A stretch of 64,000 nt of DNA from Pyrenula massariospora (GCA_021030905.1 JAGFMI010000026.1:186001-250000), one strand, 5' to 3'. Numbered from the stretch's first letter, positions 48,449 through 60,001 are shown. Numbers and translations are program-made. The notes: generated by a model from the letters alone, not told the origin.

Positions 48449-50139
48449 CTATGCTTTAGTTGTTTCAGAATGCTCCTCCACATGATGCGTGACATTGTCC
48501 AGGTCTTTCTCTGTGAGGTCGTCTGGCAAAGTACCCAGAGCCCGCTCTCCGAATAACAGATCGATTTCTTCTAGTGATTTTTGCTTGGTTTCTTTGAAGA
48601 CAAGGATGACTGTCGGCAATGTGACGCACACATCTGTCCTTGCTTAGCCAAATCCTCATATGTCAAAATAGAGCAGCTTACTGAACAAAATCCAAACCAG
48701 ATTGTACTTCCATGTAATCTTTCCCAAGGCAATCGGGGACACTTGGCTCCAGAGCGTCGAGACAGCCCAATTACCGACGCCTGTAGCGAAGGCATTACCT
48801 TTCCCTCTAATCTGCATTGGCATGATCTCAGACATATAGACCCTAGCAAAAAGGTAAGTCTCAATACCTAAGTAAACCCGTGGTCAACTTACCAAGAGAT
48901 CGGTCCAAAAGAAACCGAGAAAAGCACCGTGACACAGAACACGAAGAACACTGCCCCTACAGACATGCCATGATTCTTTCCGTCCGGATTGTTTGCGTAC
49001 AGTGCAGCTTCACATGCCAAAACAATCGAGATCGAGATTGAGCCGAAGATGAGAGGCTTCTTGCGACCGACCCGATCAATGATAAACGTGATGAAAATGA
49101 GGTTAGTTAGCGGGCCAATACAATTGTAGATACCTGCAACGAGGGTGTTGGTGTGACCGGTGATCCCGAGAGCTTTGTAGATAATAGTCTGGTAATAACC
49201 TATGACGTTAATACCAGTCATCTGTGTGAACACTTGGACCAGTGTTCCGTGGAAAAGGCGCGTCCTCCATGCTGGAACCTTGAACATGATCAGCCAACCT
49301 GGGGCTGTAATAGCTCGCTCGGCAGCAATTGTTGTCTTGATTTCCAGGAATTCCTGGTTGATCCAGTCGTCATTTGATCCGTTGTAATGCAATTTCCGGA
49401 GGATGCTCATGGCTTGATCATCGCGGTCGGTCTCAATCAAATATCGAGGCGATTCTGGGAACCAAGTCATCCCAACAACAAGGATCAATGCCGGGACCGC
49501 CTGGAACGCAAGAGGAAAACGCCATTGAATCTCGTTTGAATCGTCGGCATGGGCGCTGCCATACCCGATCCAGGTAGACACAATGAAGCCGACTCCGATC
49601 ATTTGCTGGGCCAGTCCGACTATGAGACCTCTTGAGGAAGGGTGGGCACACTCAGCCTGATAGACGGGAACAGACATGCTCATAAGTCCAACGGCCCATC
49701 CAGCTATGATTCGGCCAACCAGGACCATTGCAAGATTTTGAGCAGCTGCTTGTAAAATAGCGCCAACCAAGCAGATAAAGGCTCCCATCTGGATCGTGAA
49801 TTTACGACCAAATCGATCCACTGAAAGCGCGTTCATCAACTTCGGTAATCAGAGGACTTGTATTTGCTTGCTTACTTGTTAAGCCTCCCTGGAGAGCTCC
49901 AATTGCAGCCCCACCAGAGAAAACAGAATTGATAGCACCAATCGTCGAGGTCTCTGGATCTGTATTGAAGTACTTCAGGAAATTGGGCGAAGCAATGACA
50001 TCTGTCATCACACCAGAATCGTAACCTGGAGGTCATAATCAGAGCTAATTTTTGCAGCAAAGTTCGGAAGTAGCGCACCAAACAGGAACGACCCCGTCGC
50101 CGCGAATGTCGCGAGACAGATCGTAAAGAGCTTCCCCAT
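48449..50139 (-). CDS. MFS sugar transporter (hexose/pentose/disaccharide permease-like)
   Basis: Five exons on the minus strand: 50139-50079, 50025-49876, 49820-48893, 48842-48682 and 48633-48449; introns 48-55 nt; 494 residues. It opens MGKLFTICLATFAATGSFLFG and continues GYDSGVMTDVIASPNF, the usual first membrane segment of fungal sugar porters. Family marks: DRFGRK between helices 2 and 3 (joined across intron 2), PESPRYL at the end of helix 6, GYYQTIIYKALG in helix 7, DRVGRKKPL between helices 8 and 9, and FKETKQKSLEEIDLLFG after helix 12. Twelve hydrophobic segments are expected. The tail is short and acidic. Divergent from an alpha-xylosidase 740 bases away, so it probably imports the sugar that enzyme uses or releases (xylose, isoprimeverose or a xyloglucan fragment); that is inference. 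Confidence 0.93.
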
Positions 50140-50881
50140 GGCGGCAAAGAAACCCTCGCGAAACAGAAGTAAACAACAGTGACACTCTGAGAGCAAAAGG
50201 CAAGGAGAGACAAAAGAAATGGCGCGATGCGTGAGTACTTATTCTGATTGTCCGCGGCCCGACATCCTTGATCGTTTATAAAATTCTGGCCTTTGCAACA
50301 AGATCACCTATACCTCTGTGCGGATTCTAGAATTGGAAGTCAGGGACGTTGAGCCTCGTGGTCGCGGAGATGGCGACATTGTATTCGTGGAATTATTTGG
50401 GTGTAGAAAGGCAAGTCTAGGGTGTGAGTCTCGGCAGACAAGCCGTTTCGTGAGCTCTTCTGCAAGCAGTGCAGGGTCTCCGCCTGAAGAGACCAGGGAA
50501 CCTGTGGAGAAGGAGTATAGAAGAGCGCCACGATTCGTTGCAAGTCTGAAGAGCGGGATTCAGGATGAGCTTCGGGCGTCGGTGTAAAGACGCCGCGGGC
50601 GGGATCCTTGTCCAACCATCCCCTTTCCGCTGCGGAGATTTGGCAAGCTCCACTCCAAAACTTTCGTGAACTCCAGCATCTTCACGAGTTTTCATTGTGG
50701 GGGACACGCTCCAAGCCGCCGGAACCAATGAGGGATACAAGATGGACCTTAGCCGATTCCACCACCACCACCGCGCAAAGACAAGACGAAGCCTTGCCCT
50801 ACAAGCAGAGAGTTCGAGACTTCCACTCTTCATCCGCCGTCGAGATACATTAGACCCTAGGCAGAGGCAGCTCTTTCCATC
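50140..50881. promoter_or_regulatory. Shared divergent promoter of sugar transporter and alpha-xylosidase
   Basis: 742 bases between two start codons facing away from each other. On the minus strand GGCTAA occurs at 50749-50754, matching the core of the XlnR/Xyr1 site (GGCTAR) known to switch on xylan and xylose genes in ascomycetes, and a CCAAT box lies at 50725-50729. Both lie within 160 bases of the alpha-xylosidase ATG. A six-base match can occur by chance, so this is only suggestive. Short frames in the interval overlap and carry no motif. Confidence 0.4.
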
Positions 50882-53216
50882 ATGAAGTTCACCGAGGGCA
50901 TGTGGAAGCTGAGGGCTGGCGTCAACATTGATTGGATGCAAAATGTCGAGCGAATTCACACCAAGGACAAAGTGGCCACATTACTTCTGAACAAGCTTCA
51001 GCGACACCGGGGAGACACTCTGAATTCGCGTACGGCAGCCGCTCCACCTGCCAACTAGCCAATATGTCTGATCTCCTGCAGCAACAATATCCGCCTCCAT
51101 TCGTTCGCCGCAGGAAGGTATCGTCGGTGTCAAGCTCACTCACTGGGATGGAGAGCACGACAAGGGCCCCAACTTCAAGCTAGTAGACAGTGCCCCAGAT
51201 GTGGAAATCTCCCAAAAGCAGGACGCTGAGCTTAGATACGGAAGCGGACCTCTAAGCCTCTTTGTGAATACCAAACCGAACGAGCTGGGCTTCACATACA
51301 GAGGACCCGATTCAAAGTTGACGTCGCACTCTTTCCGCTCTATTGGTTACGCTCATGACGTATCTACATCGGAAAGCAATTTTAACGATGGAATCTTCAT
51401 GCAGGACCAAGGCTACATGCTCGCGGCCCTGGATCTTGGTGTGGGCGAAAAGTTATACGGTCTTGGAGAGCGTTTCGGTCCTTTCGTAAAGAATGGCCAG
51501 ACCGTCGAGATCTGGAATGAGGACGGTGGGACTAGCTCCGAACTTGCGTACAAAAACATTCCGTTCTACATGAGCTCAAAGGGCTACGGCGTCTTCATCA
51601 ATAATCCTGGCAGAGTTCTGTTAGAGCTGCAATCGGAACGTACAACACGTGTGAACATCGCTATGGAAGGGGAACATCTCGAATATTTCATCGTGTACGG
51701 CGAAACTCCGAAAGACATTCTTCGCCGCTATACCGCACTGACGGGACGTCCGTCCCTTCCACCAGCCTGGACGTACGGATTGTGGTTGACTACTAGCTTC
51801 ACAACTTCCTATAGTGAAGAAACTGTCACGGGCTTTTTGGACGGCTTTCGAGATCGCGATATTCCCCTCTCTGTGTTTCATTTCGATTGTTTCTATATGA
51901 GATCTTATCAGTGGTGCGACTTCGCCTTCGATACCGACATGTTTCCAGACCCTGGCAGTTACATTAAGCGACTGAAGGATCGTGGCTTGAAAATATCCGT
52001 CTGGATCAACCCCTATCTAGGGCAGGCGTCACCTCTTTTCCAGGAAGCAAAATCGAAGGGGTACTTCATCATGCGGTCCGACCGGAGCATACCGACAATA
52101 TGGCAGTGGGATAATTGGCAGGCTGGCATGGGAGTCGTGGATTTCACCAATCCAGATGCCTGTGAATGGTATCGATCGCACCTAGTACGAATGGTGAAAT
52201 TGGGGGTAGATTCCTTCAAGACCGATTTTGGAGAGCGGATCCCTTTCAAAAATATCAAGTACCACGATGGTTCTGATCCGATCCGTATGCACAACTACTA
52301 TGCTCAAATATACAACAAACTAGTTTCAGAGACCCTTCAAGCGCACCATCCTCAACAAGAAACTTGCCTGTTTGCGCGATCCGCCACCGCCGGTGGCCAG
52401 CAATTCCCTGTACACTGGGGAGGTGACTGTGAGTCAACTTTCGAGGCAATGGCGGAAACTCTCCGTGGTGGGCTCTCTCTTGCACTTTCTGGATTTGGCT
52501 TTTGGGCTCACGACATTGGTGGCTTTGAGGGCACACCACCACCGGCGCTGTATAAACGATGGGTGCAATTCGGACTCCTAAGCTCCCATTCCCGATTGCA
52601 TGGAAGCTCAAGCTATCGCGTGCCCTGGATCTATGGTGAAGACTGCTCGGAAGTGTTGAGGGAGTGCGTTCTCAGAAAGCTCATAATGCTACCATACCTA
52701 CTCGGGCAGGCGCTCCAGGCTTCAAGAGAGGGATGCCCGCTTTTGAGAGCGATGTTCCTAGAGTTTCCTGAAGATCAGAATACGTACCCAATTGATACGC
52801 AGTACATGCTGGGCAGTAATTTGTTAATTGCCCCAATCTTCACGGAAGAAGGTACTGTTACGTTCTATGTTCCAGAGGTCAAAGGACAGACATCGGAGTC
52901 AAAATGGCGCTCATGGTTTGATCACAAGAAGACCTATGAGGGTGGCAAATGGTACACAGAAACCCACGACTTCTCTAGCCTGCCTATTTTGATACGCCCA
53001 GGTGCCGTTATTGCCATTAACAGAAACCTGGTCGACCCGCTTGGAGATCATTTAGAGGGTTTGGAGTTGCTCGTCAATGGACCGCTGGAAGGGAGCGCTA
53101 AGGTTGAGATTGTGAATAAGGACCGAGTGAGTGAGGTGGTCAAATCGATTACCATATCGACCATTGCAGATGGCTTGGATGTCAGCGACGAGAAGGTAAA
53201 GATCACAAGATTGTAG
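50882..53216 (+). CDS. Glycoside hydrolase family 31 alpha-xylosidase
   Basis: Exons 50882-51029 and 51082-53216 around a 52-nt intron; 760 residues. The N-terminus MKFTEGMWKLRAGVNIDW and QRHRGDTLNS are hallmark starts of the YicI-type intracellular alpha-xylosidases; no signal peptide is seen. The catalytic nucleophile is D431 in KTDFGERIP and the acid/base D498 in HWGGDCEST, both flanked by the exact family blocks (FWAHDIGGFEG follows). This enzyme class removes alpha-1,6-xylose from xyloglucan oligosaccharides and isoprimeverose in the cell. The spacing of 67 residues between the two Asp agrees with relatives. With the neighbouring sugar porter it forms a plausible import-and-hydrolyse unit for plant cell-wall fragments. 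Stop, intron and length all look normal. Confidence 0.96.
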
Positions 53217-53408
53217 CCTAGAATCGTGGGTATCACTTCCAATTTTTGCTCGATCTTAAGCCTTTCTGGGCTCCATATTCTGCCTATGCCGATGGCGAAA
53301 CCTATTTATCTGGTCTCAAGTTCAAGAAATACTCATTATTGGCCGCAGCGGCTTGCCCCTTGTCAAAATAGCGCGTAAGCTTTTCCAAATAGTTATGCAT
53401 TTCTAGTG

Positions 53409-54122
53409 CTAAACACTTTCCCAACACCGAATCCGCACAACCTTAGTCCCCTCTTTCCTCTGCTGCTCATAAACAGCCTCCAAAGCCTCCGTCCATATCG
53501 CTTCCTGGTCCTGCCCTCCTGTTGCAAATCCGAACTGCACAATGTCTGGATCAAATTCGCTGCAGTCGGGCCAGCCTATTGCTAAATGCTGTACCAACTT
53601 GTCCTTCGCGATACTCAACGCCCTTTCGAAAGTCTCCAAGCATGGACGACAGACATGGACACCCTCGAGCACGGAATTGAAGATAGGCTCAGATTTTATT
53701 GGCTGCTCTATCGTCTCTCGTGCAAGCTTTTGTGATAGGTAGCACGTGCGCAGGCTCTCATCACTGTTCCACCCTTCCTCGAGGTGATCCAACAGGTATT
53801 CGTATTCCGTGCCACTGTGCACTGGTAACTCTGGGTATCTGAATTGCGGGACACCAACTCCAAGATCCACGGCCATTCTGGCCAGATTTGTGCAGGTTAA
53901 CGCCAGGCAAGTTCGGTCGCATGCGTCGTCGCCCAGGCTGCCAAAGATCAGATGCAATACTTCGTTAGGTAAGTCGAGAAGAGAGCGGCCAGAACGATGC
54001 TTGATGCGTGGTCGGGCTCCCTCGCTCAGAATCTAGATCAGTGTCAGAGACTTTAAGAAACACCAGGATGGAGGTAGAATTACATGTTTTGGAAGTTTGA
54101 AGCATTTCATGAATTCATCCAT
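53409..54122 (-). CDS. Family B F-box protein, copy B1
   Basis: Exon 1 54122-54084 (MDEFMKCFKLPKH), exon 2 54032-53409; 51-nt intron; 220 residues. The F-box is SLLDLPNEVLHLIFGSLG, followed by LALTCTNLARMAVDLGV. Next come the family motif CYLSQKLA, a CxxC (VCRPC) 31 residues further on, and the end VYEQQRKEGTKVVRIR. All five intact family B genes share this order. The three cysteines (C-x30-C-x2-C) could help bind a metal or simply pack the fold. F-box proteins normally bind Skp1; the target is unknown. The gene faces away from B2 across about 480 bases, so the pair may share a promoter. Confidence 0.82.
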
Positions 54123-54601
54123 CTCGAAATCCACTGTGGGGAAGTTGCGACCAAGCGTCCACGCCTTGTGCGAAGATGTTCTGGTTTGGTCAATTTTGGA
54201 GGTATGACGAGGACTTTGCAGTTATTGCTAAAACTTAGAGGGATGAGTTTCAATGAGATTGATATCCGCAACAACTCAAGCCTTTATCTGTCCTTGCAGA
54301 TATGAAGAGGACTCACTCCGACCTGTTTGATTGTGAAGCTTGGCCTCCTAGAGGATCTTCTAGACCAACTCGGGCAGTGTTACTGAGGGTGATGCTGAAA
54401 AGAGCTATTGTAAATACCTTCAAAACGGTGAATAGCCGCGTCACTTCTCGACACTTGACTCTAGCAGGTTAGTGACAGAGTGCGTCGCCTAAGTAGTTCT
54501 GACGGCCAGGTGACTTACTAGGCTCCAGCGACGCGTTCTTTCATCGACCTTGATTCAGAATTTCTGCTGTTTCAAAACGTGACCTACAAGGGTTTTCAAC
54601 G
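54123..54601. other. Shared promoter region of B1 and B2
   Basis: About 480 bases between the divergent starts of two paralogs. No clear promoter element could be named; short frames only. Confidence 0.4.
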
Positions 54602-55321
54602 ATGGCTCTCAACGCTAGCACCAAGACAGCTCTTTCGAAAATTCCAAAGCATGTAAGCATACCTCCACTGACGTTCGTTGTCTCACTCTGATGAGAGAGG
54701 CAACCATCATAGATTTTAGAGGAACATCCTCGACCACACCTTAAGCAGCATCCCGGTCCTTCTCTTCTGGATCTGCCGAAAGAAATCCTCTTTGCGATCT
54801 TCGAGTCCGAAAATCTCTCATATGTTGTGGATAGAACCAGTCTGGCGATCACATGCACCCACCTTGCGAAGGTAGCTGTCAACCTTGGTGTCGAAGTTCC
54901 ACGGGATAATTGGACTGTGCTAAACCACATCTGGTCCTGGTGGAGTACCGACAACACAATGGACTATTGCTCGCTGTCAAAAAAACTTGCGCGAGGTACC
55001 GTAGGCTGCGAAGGCCCTGAGTTGGGTCATTTAGACAACCTCGATCTTGACCGCGTTTGCCACGGGTGCTCGCAAGTGATGAAAAAGGCCCTAGATATCG
55101 TGAAGGCAGAAATTGTGGACGAGTTCAGCATCAACACCCGCACATCTCGGGACTGGTACGACTTCTGTGAATTCGGGTTCAAGTTACTACCGAGTGAGCA
55201 GCAAGCTCTTTGGGACAGGGCATTGGAAAAGGTTTACGAGCAGGAGCGAAGTGAAGGACGCAAGGTGGTAAGGATCTGTGAGTTAAACTTTGACCCATCT
55301 AGGCCGTTTTACATGTGGTAA
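54602..55321 (+). CDS. Family B F-box protein, copy B2
   Basis: Exon 1 54602-54652 (MALNASTKTALSKIPKH), 60-nt intron, exon 2 54713-55321; 219 residues. The first exon ends in the same PKH as B1 and both second exons start with IL, so the exon boundary is conserved. F-box SLLDLPKEILFAIFESEN, helix LAITCTHLAKVAVNLGV, motif CSLSKKLA, CxxC (VCHGC) 30 residues on, and end VYEQERSEGRKVVRIC with a 15-residue aromatic tail. It is the copy most like B1, in opposite orientation, which suggests an inverted duplication of the two. Confidence 0.83.
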
Positions 55322-55675
55322 GGGAAAATCGGAGTTCGCTGTGCAGAACCAGCATTTGGACCAGAGGCAAGGGTTCATGTCCTGGTAGTTCTCTGACCTC
55401 GCTTAAACGGAAGAGGTGAATCGTTGGAGAGATAGATAATGAAGCATCGAACTCCTTATTAGACTAGCCATAGCCTTTCAATATAAACCTAAGTTGCATT
55501 GTGGTTGTGCCGATGCAGTAGGGTATCTTGTCTGCTGATTATCCCACATTCGTGCTAGCATGAAAACGCGCTCGCCACGCCAACTTCGTAGACAAACCAT
55601 CCTTCAATGAAACCCTGAAAGGCCCCTCGCGTCCTTCTAGATCATAATATGAGACAGGTGTAGGTCTCCAACTAT
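55322..55675. other. Short intergenic stretch, no gene seen
   Basis: About 350 bases between the end of B2 and the end of the decayed copy B3. Nothing recognisable. Confidence 0.35.
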
Positions 55676-56170
55676 TCAACGGAGCAATGGCAGAACCTTT
55701 TCGCCCCTCTGAGCTTGCAGATCCTGCGCCTGTTTCATTGCATCCTCCCAGCATTTCCTCGGATCGAAGGAGGGCAGAAATTCAAACGTCGCAAGCCCCC
55801 GTTGTGGGAACGCACTATCAACACTGAGATTCTTCATTACTTCTGTCCATGCAATGGCTAGGGCATCCTCAAGTACTCTCAGGCGTAGCCGGCAAACCGG
55901 CCGTTCCGGTGTGAGTGGATAGATCTTGTCGCATAGCTCCTCAGGAGGATAAATCGTGTCGACCGCGAATTTTCCGGTAAGCTGACGGATTTCGAATGAA
56001 AGCTACATATTTCACTTTGTCAGCCAGCTCTTCCCTACCTGGTTTTGGCACCAGGTATCCTCTGGGCCGGCTTACGCACCGTGTAGTTGGGAGTAGTGAA
56101 AACGCTTGGCCATCTCAAGTGCGACAGCAATCGGAGTAAAGCTCTTACAAGTCACATACGTTTGCGTCAT
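55676..56170 (-). pseudogene. Decayed family B copy B3
   Basis: On the minus strand an ATG at 56170 leads to TYVTCKSFTPIAVALE, a worn form of the helix that follows the F-box in family B (TCK-x-LAR-x-AV). A donor at 56079 and an acceptor at 56003 bound a segment that, if spliced, puts the next exon out of frame. That next part (56002-55676) is open for 109 codons and reads like the C-terminal half of family B: QLTGKFAVDTIYPPEEL, VCRLRLRVLEDALAI, CWEDAMKQAQ and ..AQRGEKVLPLLR. The Cys of the C-x-LS motif is lost and the CxxC has become C-x-x-R. No F-box precedes it. Most likely a dead gene; a wrong splice guess is possible. Confidence 0.65.
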
Positions 56171-56766
56171 TGTTTCGTCACAAAGCGCCTTCTAGGTATG
56201 AGGAGTCGTCAAGTCGATCCCACCCTAGCCGGCGGCGATGGTTCGCATGCGCCACCATGACATTTCTTCGGAGAAGTCAGAACTAGCAGACAAACAGAGA
56301 AAAACTTAGAGCGATGCAAAGCGCTTTAATATTTAGGAAGATTCGATGAATTTAGAGGACAGGATGCATGTAAGGTTCTACGGGTTCAGTCTTCAATGCG
56401 CTCCATTCAGGTCCCTGAGATAGGCGATAAGGTCCACAAGCGCTTGCGCTCGCTCCAGCGACAACGACCCAATTATCTTCCGCTTATACCACGTTGCTAG
56501 CTGAGAGTTCTCTAGCCTGAGAGCACACTTTTTTTATTTAACGTGAAGAAACTTGGCTTTTGAAAGGATTTCCTCATAAGAGCTTTGCTTGCTAGAACAT
56601 GCTACATCGGCTGCATGGATACTTGCTTACATACTCGCCCATTCTTCCAAGCCCGTCCTTTTCCCTGCTTTCAAGGCCAATATGCTGCTCGACTTGTTTG
56701 TTGTAGGGCTCTGCTATGATCTTCAAACTTCATTGTGGATAACCAGCTCCACCCGCTCCTCAAATT
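56171..56766. other. Intergenic stretch, no gene seen
   Basis: About 600 bases between B3 and B4. A plus-strand frame of 75 codons (56589-56816) has no motif. Confidence 0.35.
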
Positions 56767-57546
56767 TCAGATGTACAAGCGCACCCGATTCTCACCCTCG
56801 GCTTCTCGCGCATTGACAGCCTGTTGAACGGCATCTTCCCAGTCATCTTGTCCAGAATACTTGTCCGTAAAGTATAGTTTGGGGGATGCTTTTCCTACCC
56901 GGATATTCATTTTCGCCTTGTCTCGGCAAATCTCCAATGCTCTCTCCACCGTTTTGCAACACGACGGGCATACTACCGTATTTCTTCGAATACTAACGAT
57001 ATTGACCATGAGGTCACGAGGAGCATTGAATGTGTCCTTTGCAAGTTTTCTGGATAGTTCACAAAAGCGAATGCTGTCTGGTGTCCACACTTCTTGCAGT
57101 TCCTTGAGGAAATCCGAGCCTCCATATGGCTGTCTTACTCTGGCAGCAACTGGAATTCTCGCCAAAGTCTTGCATGTCAAGGCAAGAAACACTGGTGAGT
57201 CTGTGTCATATTCATCAAAGGAATCGAAGATTTCACAAAGGATCTCGTTCGGTAGCTTGAGCAAAGACGGCTTTTGCTTTCTCCTGCTGCGCCTCTGACT
57301 GGTCGCTGGCTATGTCATTGGTTAGTTTTGACTGATATTAACCATCCAGGGAACTTACGGCGTGGAGTTGCGTCGTCTCTTCGGCTATCTAATTTTCGAA
57401 TCAGCGTATGCAAGAGTTTCTAATCAGTCGAACCGGGAATAGAATTTGTCAGTGATGTGCTTACGTACAGCTTTTGGAAGTTTGAACAGTGGCGTGTGAT
57501 ATCCTGATCGACGCCATTTCTGTGACCTCGGCTGGTATAAGGCCAT
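56767..57546 (-). CDS. Family B F-box protein, copy B4
   Basis: Three exons on the minus strand: 57546-57469 (ending PLFKLPKA), a 30-nt mini-exon 57388-57359 encoding ten residues, and 57309-56767; introns 80 and 49 nt; 216 residues. A basic stretch RRSRRKQK precedes the F-box SLLKLPNEILCEIFDSFD. Then LALTCKTLARIPVAARV, CELSRKLA, CxxC (VCPSC) 31 residues on, a helix ERALEICRDKAKMNIRV, and the end AREAEGENRVRLYI, a worn form of the family tail. The extra mini-exon is unique to this copy. Function as for B1. Confidence 0.8.
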
Positions 57547-59317
57547 TGCGGCTTTCACACTGTGGAATCGTTGCTTCAAATACCTCGATGGACGGCGTTA
57601 ATGCCATGAGAAGATGCCGTTTTCACGATGGGATAAGAGGATCGGTAAGGGATTGGCCCATGTAGGAATGGATATTTCTCGAACTTCCGGAAAGAAGTAA
57701 ACGGAAGATCGGCCAGAGATCGACCCAGCCCAGAACTGATGTTTCCAGAACTTTAAGAAATAAGTGAATGAAAGGCGGCCATAACGCGCCATGATTAGGC
57801 CCCCTACCGATCAATGTTTCAGCCTACCTTCGATGATGACTCGACTTGAGTCAGTTGATCAAGACATTGCGATAGTAATAAAAAGCTTCTATAGCGTTGA
57901 TGAGATTGATGCTATTTGCTCAAGGTTCCTTCAGCTCAGGTTCAGGTTGTCCTTGAACGGCGAAGCACACTACGGTAGAAGATCAGCCGTATTGAAAACC
58001 CCTTCTTACCGTTGCATCGATACCCAAGTACATAGCCAGAGCTTGCCGCCCACGCTCTTGAAATGCGAGACCATGGACTACTCTACATCAGTACCAAGAA
58101 GGTGAGATGAACACTGTGAGTCTAAGCTGAGGAGCACTGCAGCGAACTATCTAAGATGATTGGGCTGTTGTCGGAGTTATCGGTCGCACACTGGAGGAGC
58201 GCTCTGGCGGATGGCCTATGAGCGGGTGATGAAAGTTCATCAAAGTAGCAGATGACTCAACAGCTTTGGGCCACCGAGTCGATAATTACGAAGCTGGATA
58301 GCGGAGAGCAAATTTCTTGTTGTATTCTATTTTGAGAGGAAATGGGAAAAGAGGAGGCTGGTCACCACGATCGCACGATCAGTTCGGTGAGCAAATGACA
58401 GCTAAGTACATTCTAATAAGAAATCTTACAAAGTTTCTCATCTACACCCCATACCCCGATTGTGCTCCCTTGCGTTTCATGATCTCCCTATCCGTCTCTC
58501 GATTAGTTCTGCTCTCCAGGGGATGCTAAGAGATAGGCCAAATAGACTGTCAGAACCAGAAGCTCGCGCATTAAACAGGACCTGGTCTGAAGGAGAAGGG
58601 GAGCTCGAGAGCTGTGCGAGGCTAAAGCTCATACATCAACGCAAGATGTACCTGGCTGAGCAGCAGAGGTCTGACGGAGATATGGATGAAAAGGTACATT
58701 CTCCACAGTGGTCCAACTGTCTCGGACACGGCAGCTTCTAGGGGAGTAAATCAAGATGCAGAGCGCGTAGTTACTATCTTTGTGTTTGCAGAGATGTGAG
58801 AGAAAGAACCTCGGACTAGAAGAAAATATTTTGTGGACCAGCACAGGAATAACAACAAAAGGAAAGAACGGCTTTGAATACTAGCAGCGTATCAGAAAGG
58901 AAGGAGCTGCTTGTCGCCACTCAAACACGTGATAAACCCTTCATGTCACTCCAACACCTTCGAGGTCTGGTACCAGAGTGTTGACAATCACAGGCTGGAG
59001 ATAAATAACCCCGGACCTACTTACTTCAGTTGTTCAGGCTGTTGCCATTGCCGATGTTCTCGATAGAAGTCTCGTACCTAGCAGTGTTGAGGTATACAGA
59101 CGGGAGCAAAAGAACATCATTGGTTGGGTAGCTAGACCTGAAGATTAACGTTAAGGCTTTGCCACCATCTCACACCCTCAAATTCCTCGTATTTGAGCCC
59201 TTTCGTTCCATCAAGGCCAATTTTGCGCCGGTTCAATTATCTCCTTGACAGTTCTGGTCTGTGGGATATTAGAGCCTGGATTGATTTCTTACGATCTCTT
59301 GTGTTGTATTCTGTCCA
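57547..59317. other. Intergenic stretch within the family B array
   Basis: About 1.8 kb. Frames of up to 104 codons. A frame around 58530-58690 (plus) reads SEPEARALNRTWSEGEGELE and looks protein-like, bounded by AG and GT, but I could not join it to anything. It may be a relic of another gene. Confidence 0.35.
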
Positions 59318-60001
59318 TCAGATATCCATCTCCACCACCTTCCTTCCCTCTGTCCTCTCGCGCTCATAAACAGTTGCTTTAGCCTTCTCCCAGACCGTGG
59401 GATGGTCAATCTTACTCTTCGATACGATGATGTTGGGGCGGTAATAGTTTTTGTTGATCACAATAGCCCCTATGGCGAGATGACGAGCTACTGCAACCAT
59501 ATCCAAAGCCAGTCGAGCGCAATCTTCACAGACTCGATCGCGAACATGCACAGATTGAAGGGCTTGGACAAGCTCGGTGGGGGGTTTGGCCGTACGTGAT
59601 ACAAACTTCGCTGAAAGATCGCAAATTTTTTTCTTCGGGCACAAGTCTCGATTTAGAAGCTTGAACAATCGTTGATATTCGTCAAGGTGTATTGGAATAG
59701 TTTTTGCTGGGTTCTCTACCTTGACGCTAATTGCAATTCGCGCAAGGTTTTTGCATGTCAGGCTAAGGCAGATCTGGTAAGCGAGACCAGGCCACATATC
59801 TTCTTCAAGGATACTGAAGATGGTGCAAAGGATCTCGTTAGGAATCTGAAGGAGGAAGCACTCTTTGCCTTTCTTCCTCTTCTGTCGCTTTGAAATCCGA
59901 CTGACAAGTACCTGCAGAGTTAGCCTCTTGGTTTACACAGGACTTAATCTGCATACTGTCTCTGGTAGCTTGAATAGAGGCTTTACATAAGAAGTAGCCA
60001 T
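59318..60001 (-). CDS. Family B F-box protein, copy B5
   Basis: Exon 1 60001-59957 (ends PLFKLPET), 45-nt intron, exon 2 59911-59318; 212 residues. A basic patch KRQKRKKGK precedes the F-box FLLQIPNEILCTIFSILE, then LSLTCKNLARIAISVKV, CDLSAKFV, CxxC (VCEDC) 31 residues on, and the end VYERERTEGRKVVEMDI. All family motifs are present and the frame is intact, so it is likely functional. Target unknown. Confidence 0.83.

Noticed and set aside
49802-49876. Apparent frameshift in the sugar transporter after GGLT
   Set aside because: A 55-nt intron (49821-49875) ending in TTTCAG restores the frame and the standard DRFGRK motif, so no break is needed.
50417-50959. 180-codon minus-strand frame next to the alpha-xylosidase start
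   Set aside because: It overlaps the true first exon of the alpha-xylosidase and the divergent promoter, and has no motif.
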